DNA of 40,396 bases from Gallionellaceae bacterium. GTDB lineage: Bacteria > Pseudomonadota > Gammaproteobacteria > Burkholderiales > Gallionellaceae. The position numbers and the translations under genes are program-made. A model generated the notes under the pieces. It did no database searches. It was given only the letters and a program-made list of their open reading frames with translations, and had not been told where the DNA came from. Below, piece by piece: positions 33,986 to 40,396 of the stretch (position 1 is its first letter; each line of letters starts with the position of its first letter). The stretch is taken from contig VBWD01000011.1 of the NCBI GenBank assembly GCA_006218055.1, forward strand, positions 1-40,396. The letters run 5' to 3'.

Positions 33986-34642
33986 ATGGTCACTTCAGTT
34001 CAAGGCAGTACATCGACGGCGGCATCACAAGCCACTTCCAATGCGGCACAAATAGGGGCGACTCAGGATCGTTTTCTGAAATTGCTAGTCACTCAGATGA
34101 AGAATCAGGACCCGCTCAATCCAATGGATAACGCGCAAGTCACTTCACAGATGGCGCAACTCTCTACGGTGACCGGTATCGATAAATTGAATTCTACGGT
34201 GGAAGCGTTGAGTGCCAGTATGTTGGCCTCACAGTCCTTGTCTGCGGTCTCAATGATCGGTCACCCGGTGTTGGTGGCCGGCACGCAGATCGATCTGGCA
34301 AATAGTCAGGGCGATGCGGCAGTCGAGTTGACGCAGCCTGTTGATAATCTCATGGTCAGTATCAGTGACACCTCTGGCAATGTCGTACGTACTTTGAATA
34401 TGGGTGCGCAACAGAGTGGGCTTGCAAATATTCAGTGGGATGGTCGCACTGACACAGGAAGTATCGCGACGGACGGAAAATATTCTTTCAGTGCCGTATC
34501 GACACTGGGTGGCAACAAGAGTGATGCGACGACACTGTCGTATGGGATGGTGAATAGCGTGGCGCAATCGCAGGGCGGGGTCACGGTCAATGTTGGTCAG
34601 TTGGGCGAAGTCAGCCTGAATTCAATCAAGAAAATACTGTAA
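33986..34642 (+). CDS. flgD: FlgD, hook-capping scaffold
   Basis: FlgD caps the growing hook and is not kept in the finished structure. The 218-residue protein has the N-terminal block RFLKLLVTQMKNQDPLNPMDNAQVTSQMAQLSTV and, after it, the tudor/Ig-like core with VDNLMVSISDTSGNVVRTL and NIQWDGRTDTG. The length is close to E. coli FlgD (231). AGGAGAAATAAGTC precedes the ATG. Confidence 0.95.
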   Translation: MVTSVQGSTSTAASQATSNAAQIGATQDRFLKLLVTQMKNQDPLNPMDNAQVTSQMAQLSTVTGIDKLNSTVEALSASMLASQSLSAVSMIGHPVLVAGTQIDLANSQGDAAVELTQPVDNLMVSISDTSGNVVRTLNMGAQQSGLANIQWDGRTDTGSIATDGKYSFSAVSTLGGNKSDATTLSYGMVNSVAQSQGGVTVNVGQLGEVSLNSIKKIL

Positions 34643-34655
34643 CGAGGAGAAGATC

Positions 34656-36230
34656 ATGGGTTTCCAACAAGGACTAAGTGGTTTGAACGCAGCATCCAAG
34701 AATCTGGATGTGATCGGGAATAACGTTGCGAATGCAAGCACGGTCGGCTTCAAAGGTGCACAAGCGCAATTCGCTGACGTGTATGCGAGCTCGGTTGGTG
34801 GAAGCAATCAGGCGGGTATCGGGGTGCGCGTGTCCACCATCGCCCAACAATTCACTCAAGGCAACATCACCACCACCAACAACTCGTTAGATATGGCGGT
34901 GAGTGGGAACGGGTTCTTTAGAGTAAGTGACAATGGCTCGATCTCGTATACACGTAACGGACAATTTCAGATGGATAAGCTGGGATATATCGTCACCAGT
35001 AAGGGAGATAGGCTGACCGGATTTTTGCCCAACGCGTTGGGGGCTATCGTAGCAACTGCTCCTGCCGAGTTGCAAATATCCACTGCCGATCTGCTACCCA
35101 AATCAACAGCAGCGATTTCAGCGGGGCTTAATCTTGATTCAAGATTAGCCATCCCGACCGGATTAACACGCGCAAATGTGGTCGGTAATGCGGCGGCTGG
35201 GTTGACTATTACAGCCGCGGCTAACGATGTGTTGAGCGTCACTGTCGATGGAACTGCATCTGGCGCTGTGACCATTCCGCCAGCGACCTATAGCTCTTTT
35301 GCAGCCTTGGCCGCAGCAGTACAAACTGCAGTGAACGGTAGTGCTGCATTAATTGCCGCAGGTAAGTCAGTCACGGTGACGCCTGGTGCTACAGGATTTA
35401 TGACGATGACCTCTGCCACGGGGGGTACGGGTTCAACGATAACCGCACCAGCCGGTTCGGGAGCGATCAATTTGTTTGGTGCCGCTCCCGTCGTTACTGC
35501 CGGTGCTGGCGTGTTTGACCCGACTAATTCCACTACTTTCAACAACTCAACATCGATGACTGTATTTGATAGTTTGGGGCGCAGTCACGTGGCTTCACTC
35601 TATTTCGTCAAGACGAATACCAATTCGTGGAATTCTTATCTTACGGTGGATGGTGGATTAGTGCCGCCAGTCGTTGGTGCAGCTCCGCCAACCCCGCTGT
35701 CGCCGATGACATTTTCAACGAACGGTGTATTGACGACACCTGCAGCTCCAGTCGTTTCGGTGGGATTTACGCCTGCGGGTGCGGCACCGCAAACGCTGAC
35801 ATTTGATTTTGCTTCTACCTCCCAGTTCGGCGGAATCTTTGGTGTGAATGCATTGTCCCAGGACGGCTACACATCGGGGCGCTTGACCGGTTTTAGTACG
35901 GGCACCGATGGCACCATCACAGGACGATATTCAAATGGACAGGCCAAGACTTTGGGGCAAGTCGTGCTGGCGAATTTCAGTAACCCACAGGGATTGCAAC
36001 CGATGGGTGCCAATAACTGGGCCGAGACTTCAACCTCAGGCACGCCACTGGTCGGAGCACCTGGCTCATCTAGCTTGGGTGTGTTGCAGACTTCCGCAGT
36101 AGAAGATGCCAACGTCGACCTGACGGCGGAGTTGGTGAATATGATCACTGCGCAACGTGTGTATCAGGCCAATGCGCAGTCGGTGAAGACGCAAGATCAA
36201 GTGCTACAGACCATCGTTAACTTACGCTGA
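34656..36230 (+). CDS. flgE: FlgE, hook protein
   Basis: FlgE polymerises into the hook. The 524-residue protein is longer than the E. coli one (402); the extra length lies in the middle, variable part (about residues 140-370), rich in Ala, Thr, Val and Gly. The N-terminal motif is GLNAASKNLDVIGNNVANASTVGFKG, and GNGFFRVSDNG and YTRNGQF follow. The C-terminal helix is DANVDLTAELVNMITAQRVYQANAQSVKTQ. Codon use in the middle is somewhat more A/T-rich than in neighbours, fitting fast divergence of the surface-exposed region. CGAGGAGAAGATC precedes the ATG. Confidence 0.96.
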   Translation: MGFQQGLSGLNAASKNLDVIGNNVANASTVGFKGAQAQFADVYASSVGGSNQAGIGVRVSTIAQQFTQGNITTTNNSLDMAVSGNGFFRVSDNGSISYTRNGQFQMDKLGYIVTSKGDRLTGFLPNALGAIVATAPAELQISTADLLPKSTAAISAGLNLDSRLAIPTGLTRANVVGNAAAGLTITAAANDVLSVTVDGTASGAVTIPPATYSSFAALAAAVQTAVNGSAALIAAGKSVTVTPGATGFMTMTSATGGTGSTITAPAGSGAINLFGAAPVVTAGAGVFDPTNSTTFNNSTSMTVFDSLGRSHVASLYFVKTNTNSWNSYLTVDGGLVPPVVGAAPPTPLSPMTFSTNGVLTTPAAPVVSVGFTPAGAAPQTLTFDFASTSQFGGIFGVNALSQDGYTSGRLTGFSTGTDGTITGRYSNGQAKTLGQVVLANFSNPQGLQPMGANNWAETSTSGTPLVGAPGSSSLGVLQTSAVEDANVDLTAELVNMITAQRVYQANAQSVKTQDQVLQTIVNLR

Positions 36231-36231
36231 T

Positions 36232-36294
36232 TGAGGACTGAGGATTGAGGAGAGCCGCTCTGTTTTTACTAAATCCTAGCTCCTAAATCCTATC
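36232..36294. repeat. palindrome of tandem heptamers between flgE and flgF
   Basis: The left arm is TGAGGAC, TGAGGAT, TGAGGAG (36232-36252); the right arm is TCCTAGC, TCCTAAA, TCCTATC (36274-36294). AGGATTGAGGA pairs with TCCTAAATCCT at 10 of 11 positions. It ends just before the AAGGAG ribosome site of flgF. The structure parallels 10038-10086. Confidence 0.6.
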
Positions 36295-36307
36295 TAAGGA
36301 GATCGAC

Positions 36308-37051
36308 ATGGATAGACTGATCTACACCGCCATGACCGGCGCTTCGCACATCCTGCAACAGCAGGCATCGGTGTCGCAGAATCTGGCGAACACCAACACG
36401 CCGGGATTCCGTGCGGCCATCGATGTCTTCCGTGCCGTACCGATACAAGGTGAGGGCTTGCCCACGCGTACTTTTGTGGTGGATTCGACGGCGGGCGCAG
36501 ACTTCACGCCCGGAGGTTTGCAACAGACTGGACGCGTGCTCGATGTCGGTGTCGACGGCAAAGGCTGGATCGCGGTGCAGGACAGCAAAGGCAACGAGGC
36601 GTACACCCGCAACGGCAGCTTCCAAGTGTTGCCCAGCGGCATCTTGCAGACACGCAGCGGTTTGAACGTTTTGGGTGATGGCGGGCCACTTACCCTGCCG
36701 CCCGATACCGAGGTCACTATCGCCAAAGATGGCACCATCTCCACTGTTCCTAGTGCCAGTCAAAAGGCGGGCGTGGTGGTCGTCGGGCGTATCAAGTTGA
36801 CCAATCCGCCCGAAGCGCAGATGGTGCGAGGTGAAGATGGATTGTTCAGGACGCGTGACGGCAACCCTGCCGAGGCTGATGCCAAAGTGACGGTGGTGTC
36901 AGGCCATCTTGAGAGTAGCAACGTGAATTCAGTGGAGGCGATGGTCAACATGATCACGCTGGCACGCCAATTTGATACGCAGATGAAACTGCTACAGCAC
37001 GCCGACGCCAACGCAAAACAAGCTAGCACCCTACTCAATATCAATGCTTGA
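36308..37051 (+). CDS. flgF: FlgF, proximal rod protein
   Basis: FlgF is a rod protein of the FlgF/FlgG family. The 247-residue protein (E. coli 251) starts MDRLIYTAMTGASHILQQQ and has NLANTNTPGFRA, VDGKGWIAVQD, YTRNGSFQV and the C-terminal helix SSNVNSVEAMVNMITLARQFD. TAAGGAGATCGAC precedes the ATG. A palindromic 91-base repeat follows before flgG. Confidence 0.95.
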   Translation: MDRLIYTAMTGASHILQQQASVSQNLANTNTPGFRAAIDVFRAVPIQGEGLPTRTFVVDSTAGADFTPGGLQQTGRVLDVGVDGKGWIAVQDSKGNEAYTRNGSFQVLPSGILQTRSGLNVLGDGGPLTLPPDTEVTIAKDGTISTVPSASQKAGVVVVGRIKLTNPPEAQMVRGEDGLFRTRDGNPAEADAKVTVVSGHLESSNVNSVEAMVNMITLARQFDTQMKLLQHADANAKQASTLLNINA

Positions 37052-37063
37052 TTGAAAACCATT

Positions 37064-37154
37064 TCACGCGGAGGCGCGGAGGTCGCGGGGAAAACAGAGT
37101 AATAAAGAGTTCGTATGATTGCCCTTACCCCGCGTTCCCCGCGTCTCCGCGTGA
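37064..37154. repeat. palindrome of GCGGAG-type 8-9-mers between flgF and flgG
   Basis: The left arm (37064-37092) is built of GCGGAGGC, GCGGAGGTC and GCGGGG units after TCAC. The right arm (37127-37154) is its imperfect reverse complement, ending in CTCCGCGTGA. The loop is about 34 bases. The remaining bases to flgG (37155-37275) show no further gene or clear site. Confidence 0.65.
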
Positions 37155-37275
37155 GCAAGATGTCTCTCCCTTAAATCCGAAATTGAATCGTTTTTCCATC
37201 TGTGTTCTGCGGATGGTTTTGCCAAGTCTTAGGTATCGTGTCAATCAAGCAAAAGTCACTTGAAAGGACGCAATC

Positions 37276-38058
37276 ATGATTCGCTCACTCTGGATATCCA
37301 AGACCGGGCTCGAAGCTCAACAGACGCAGATGGACGTGGTGTCCAACAATCTGGCGAACGTGAGCACGACGGGCTTCAAGCGGTCGCGCGCGGTGTTCGA
37401 AGACTTGCTGTATCAGAACCTGCGCCAACCGGGTGCACAGTCTTCACAGCAGACGCAGATACCTTCCGGCTTGCAGATCGGTACGGGCGTGCGGCCTGTC
37501 GCTGCGGAGCGCATCCACACCCAAGGCAATCTGCAACAGACTAGCAACAGGTTGGACATGGCGATCCAAGGCTCGGGTTTCTTCCAAGTGTTGATGCCGG
37601 ACGGATCGACCGCTTATACGCGCGATGGCTCTTTTCAGACTGACAATCAAGGTCAACTCGTCACCTCGAATGGCTATATCGTGCAACCCGCGATGACCAT
37701 TCCTGCGAATGCAACAACGGTGACTGTCGGTATGGATGGCGTAGTGACCATCACGCAAGCGGGTGTTGCAGCCCCCGTGCAAGTCGGTAGCATGCAGTTG
37801 GCGACCTTCATCAATCCGGCCGGTTTGGAGAGCATGGGGCAGAACCTGTATCTGGAGAGTGCATCGTCAGGCACGCCTAGCACCAATGTGCCGGGTACCA
37901 ACGGCACAGGCTCCATCAGCCAAGGCTATGTCGAGACATCCAATGTGAACGTGGTGGAAGAGCTGGTGAACATGATCCAGACGCAACGTGCGTATGAGAT
38001 CAACTCCAAAGCCATCACCACCTCGGATCAGATGTTGCAAAAACTGTCGCAAATATAA
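37276..38058 (+). CDS. flgG: FlgG, distal rod protein
   Basis: FlgG forms the distal rod. The protein has 260 residues, the same as E. coli FlgG. Motifs: [54 protein letters not shown], and the C-terminal helix [40 protein letters not shown] precedes the ATG. flgH starts 10 bases later. Confidence 0.97.
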   Translation: MIRSLWISKTGLEAQQTQMDVVSNNLANVSTTGFKRSRAVFEDLLYQNLRQPGAQSSQQTQIPSGLQIGTGVRPVAAERIHTQGNLQQTSNRLDMAIQGSGFFQVLMPDGSTAYTRDGSFQTDNQGQLVTSNGYIVQPAMTIPANATTVTVGMDGVVTITQAGVAAPVQVGSMQLATFINPAGLESMGQNLYLESASSGTPSTNVPGTNGTGSISQGYVETSNVNVVEELVNMIQTQRAYEINSKAITTSDQMLQKLSQI

Positions 38059-38068
38059 GAGGGCGTAA

Positions 38069-38743
38069 ATGAACACACCTCAATCATTCGATCACGCACT
38101 TAGCTTCCCCCTTTATCAAACGGGGGTGCTGCTGGTGTCATTAGCACTTACTGCCTGCGTACCCACCACCAACATCAAAGATCCTTTGACGGTGCGACCC
38201 GAGCCTAAAGCGGCGGTCGTCGCTCCCGCCAATGGTGCCATCTTCCAAGCGGGAGTGAGTGACAGGCAATTGTTCGAGGACAGGCGCGCGCGTCGTGTGG
38301 GGGACACACTCACTATCACCATCGTGGAATCGACTTCCGCTACGGGCAAGTCTGCCACTACTTCAGATAATTCCGGTTCTTTGTCTATCGTGACACCCGC
38401 CATGCCCATGGGAGCCTCGGGTTCAAGCACTGCAAAATCAGGAAACAAGATGGATGCCTCCGGCGCAAACACTTTCTCCGGCACACTGACATCGACCGTG
38501 ACCGAAGTGTTGCCCAATGGCAATCTGCGCGTGGCGGGAGAGAAGCAGGTCAGCATCCGCTACACCAACGAATACGTGCGCTTCTCTGGGGTGGTCAATC
38601 CGGTGGACATCAGCGCTGGCAATACCGTGCCATCGACCAAAGTGGCTGACGTGCATCTTGAATACAAAGGCGCAGTCGGTTTGAGCGGCTCGGATGTGAC
38701 TAGCATGTTCGCACGCATCTTCACCACGGTGCTGCCGTTCTAG
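38069..38743 (+). CDS. flgH: FlgH, L-ring lipoprotein
   Basis: FlgH forms the outer-membrane L-ring. The 224-residue precursor has a lipoprotein signal with lipobox L-T-A-C30. The mature part has RRARRVGDTLTITIVESTSATGKS, LTSTVTEVLPNGNLRVAGEKQV and GVVNPVDISAGNTV, and ends in the usual TSMFARIFTTVLPF. The N-terminal tail before the hydrophobic segment is about 15 residues and lacks early positive charge, so a later start is possible but none has a better ribosome site. Confidence 0.95.
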   Translation: MNTPQSFDHALSFPLYQTGVLLVSLALTACVPTTNIKDPLTVRPEPKAAVVAPANGAIFQAGVSDRQLFEDRRARRVGDTLTITIVESTSATGKSATTSDNSGSLSIVTPAMPMGASGSSTAKSGNKMDASGANTFSGTLTSTVTEVLPNGNLRVAGEKQVSIRYTNEYVRFSGVVNPVDISAGNTVPSTKVADVHLEYKGAVGLSGSDVTSMFARIFTTVLPF

Positions 38744-38752
38744 GAGTGCTAA

Positions 38753-39853
38753 ATGATGAACAAATCACTGAATCTTTTGCTTGCCTTGCTAATCGCCTTG
38801 TTCTCATGGAATGCTGTGGCCGAACGCATCAAAGACCTCGCCAGTGTACAAGGCGTGCGTGAGAACCAGTTGCTGGGATACGGTTTGGTGGTTGGTTTGG
38901 ATGGCAGTGGCGAGCAGTCGGCACTGACTACGCAGAGCGCGCTGACCATGTTGTCGCAACTCGGTGTGACCTTGCCCGCAGGGACGAATTTACCGATGAA
39001 GAACGTCGCTGCCGTGATGGTGACAGCCTCTTTACCCGCTTTCTCGCGTCCGGGGCAGACCATCGATATCACAGTTTCTTCGATGGGTAATGCCAAGAGT
39101 CTGCGCGGCGGTACGTTGTTGATGACACCGCTTAAAGGGGCAGATGGTCAGGTGTATGCCATGGCACAAGGCAACTTGTTGGTGAGCGGTGCAGGTGCGG
39201 CGGCAGGTGGCTCCAAGGCGCAAGTCAATCATCTCGATGTGGGGCGCATCCCTGGCGGGGCGACGGTCGAGCGCTCTGTTCCCACCGATATTGCACGGGG
39301 AGACTATATCTATCTGCAATTGAATGCCACTGACTTCACGACAGCCACGCGTGTGTCGGATGCGATCAATCGTGACATCTCGCCTGACAGCGAGATCGCA
39401 AATCCTTTAGATGCTCGCACCATTGAAGTAAGAGCTCCGGCAGGTAATGCGCGCATCCCGTTTATTTCGCGCATTGAGAATGTGTTGGTGAATGCGGCTC
39501 TGGCAAGTGCCAAAGTCATCATCAATGCGCGCACGGGCTCGGTGGTGATGAATCAAAACGTTGCATTGGATGATTGCGCGGTCGCGCACGGCAGTCTCAC
39601 CGTCGTCATCAGTGCAGATAACGCAGTCGCACAACCGAATGCACTGGCGGGTGGAGACACTGCAACCGTTACCAATGCCACCATCGATATCAAAGCCGCT
39701 CCCGGTAATCTGTTGCAACTGAAACGCGGTGTAGCGTTGGGCGATGTGGTGAAGGCGCTCAACTCCATCGGTGCGACACCACAAGACATGCTGGCCATCT
39801 TGCAAGCGATGAAAGCGGCTGGGGCGTTGCGTGCTGATTTGGAAGTGATCTAA
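38753..39853 (+). CDS. flgI: FlgI, P-ring protein
   Basis: FlgI forms the periplasmic P-ring with help from FlgA. The 366-residue precursor (E. coli 365) has a signal peptide cut after A-V-A23. The mature start is ERIKDLASVQGVRENQLLGYG, followed by GLDGSGEQ, KNVAAVMVTASLPAF, GGTLLMTPLKG, NARTGSVVMNQNVAL and the C-terminal VVKALNSIGATPQDMLAILQAMKAAGAL. Two adjacent ATG codons at 38753/38756 are both possible. FlgI and FlgH together indicate a Gram-negative envelope. Confidence 0.97.
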   Translation: MMNKSLNLLLALLIALFSWNAVAERIKDLASVQGVRENQLLGYGLVVGLDGSGEQSALTTQSALTMLSQLGVTLPAGTNLPMKNVAAVMVTASLPAFSRPGQTIDITVSSMGNAKSLRGGTLLMTPLKGADGQVYAMAQGNLLVSGAGAAAGGSKAQVNHLDVGRIPGGATVERSVPTDIARGDYIYLQLNATDFTTATRVSDAINRDISPDSEIANPLDARTIEVRAPAGNARIPFISRIENVLVNAALASAKVIINARTGSVVMNQNVALDDCAVAHGSLTVVISADNAVAQPNALAGGDTATVTNATIDIKAAPGNLLQLKRGVALGDVVKALNSIGATPQDMLAILQAMKAAGALRADLEVI

Positions 39854-39863
39854 AGGATCTATC

Positions 39864-40396
39864 GTGTCCATCGTTCCAAACAACATCAACAACCTGGCAT
39901 CGGATGCGCAGTCGCTCGATAAGCTGCGCTATCAAGCCAAGCAAGCGCCCGATAAGGCGCTGAAAGTCGCCGCACAGCAATTCGAGATGGTGTTCCTCAA
40001 CATGATGCTGAAGACCATGCGCGAGGCGACGCCGCAAGACGGGATGATGGATAGCGAGCAGACCAAGATGTTTACCGGCATGTTGGACCAGCAGTTGGCG
40101 CAAGAAATGTCGACACGCGGTGTCGGCTTGGCCGATGTGATGGTGCGTCAACTCAGCCGTACATTGCCAGGTGCAGCGCCTACACCTGCATCGCCTAGCG
40201 TGAATGCCATCCCTTCAGCCTACAACGCAGATACACAACAATCCTTCGTCGATCGTCTGCAACCGCATGCGCAGGCAGCCAGTCGTACCACCGGTATCCC
40301 AGCGCATCTGATCGTCGGTCAGGCCGCCTTGGAAAGCGGCTGGGGTAAGCGCGAGATCAAGATGGCGGATGGCAGTTCCAGCTTCAACCTGTTCAG
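39864..40396 (+). CDS. flgJ: FlgJ, rod cap and peptidoglycan hydrolase (cut by window end)
   Basis: FlgJ caps the growing rod and its C-terminal domain opens peptidoglycan. The gene starts at GTG 39864 after AAAGGATCTATC and runs off the window with no stop; 177 codons are visible. The N-terminal rod-cap domain has VAAQQFEMVFLNMMLKTMREAT and DQQLAQEM. After an Ala/Pro linker the glucosaminidase-type domain begins (SFVDRLQPHAQAASR) with the catalytic Glu in QAALESGWG. So this is the two-domain FlgJ typical of beta- and gammaproteobacteria. Confidence 0.93.
   Translation, partial: MSIVPNNINNLASDAQSLDKLRYQAKQAPDKALKVAAQQFEMVFLNMMLKTMREATPQDGMMDSEQTKMFTGMLDQQLAQEMSTRGVGLADVMVRQLSRTLPGAAPTPASPSVNAIPSAYNADTQQSFVDRLQPHAQAASRTTGIPAHLIVGQAALESGWGKREIKMADGSSSFNLF

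Noticed and set aside
10038-37154. Intergenic repeats as a CRISPR array
   Set aside because: Repeats are single palindromes in separate gaps, with no regular repeat-spacer series and no cas genes.

Overview
The window is a flagellar and chemotaxis gene cluster from a Gram-negative proteobacterium, most likely a betaproteobacterium. The supporting signs are a zinc-finger FlhC (FlhDC-type master regulation), an FlgI P-ring and FlgH L-ring, bifunctional FlgJ, CheZ, two CheV proteins and an FlhF-FlhG-FliA arrangement. Several sensors carry c-type haem motifs, and there are bacteriohemerythrin and Aer-like redox sensors. That would suit a microaerophilic, redox-driven lifestyle (for instance Nitrosomonadales/Gallionellaceae-like), but this placement is inference. 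No rRNA, tRNA, CRISPR array, transposase or phage gene was seen.

Layout. 1-820: a palindrome, a dispersed repeat, flhC and its terminator. 943-17870, all forward: motAB, three chemoreceptors (one with a periplasmic haem c motif, one Aer-like), two cheV, cheY, cheZ, cheA, a fourth membrane receptor, a soluble zinc-box (CZB) receptor, cheR and a cheB reduced to its methylesterase domain. 17890-19852, reverse: a PAS protein overlapping a CZB receptor, a bipartite energy-taxis pair with its own FliA-type promoter. 20133-27814, forward: flhB, flhA, flhF, flhG, fliA and a second stator pair, motCD. 27921-31307, forward: bacteriohemerythrin and two GGDEF proteins. 31365-32936, reverse: flgA, flgM, flgN. 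33134 to the end, forward: flgBCDEFGHI and the start of flgJ. No gene-free stretch exceeds 300 bases.

How it works together. FlhC with FlhD (not visible) should switch on the hook-basal-body and export genes. FliA (sigma-28), held by FlgM until the hook is complete, should then fire late promoters; matching sites sit before motA, before flgM and before the reverse PAS/receptor pair. Receptors signal through CheA and CheV to CheY; CheZ, CheR and CheB reset the system. Two stator sets could drive the same motor.

Unusual points. Three genes carry out-of-frame internal deletions that remove conserved blocks: the flhB 3' end, the flhF 5' end and the EAL domain of a GGDEF-EAL gene. CheB lacks its receiver domain exactly where a 157-bp inverted-repeat element lies. 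Two receptor genes are followed by remnants of duplicated receptor 3' ends. FlhG lacks the P-loop lysines. The intergenic gaps are rich in short repeats: a MITE-like family with 23-24-bp inverted ends, palindromes built of tandem 7-9-mers, and a (GGGNNN)-type G-run just before cheR. The three deletions could be real decay or assembly errors; the sequence alone cannot decide.
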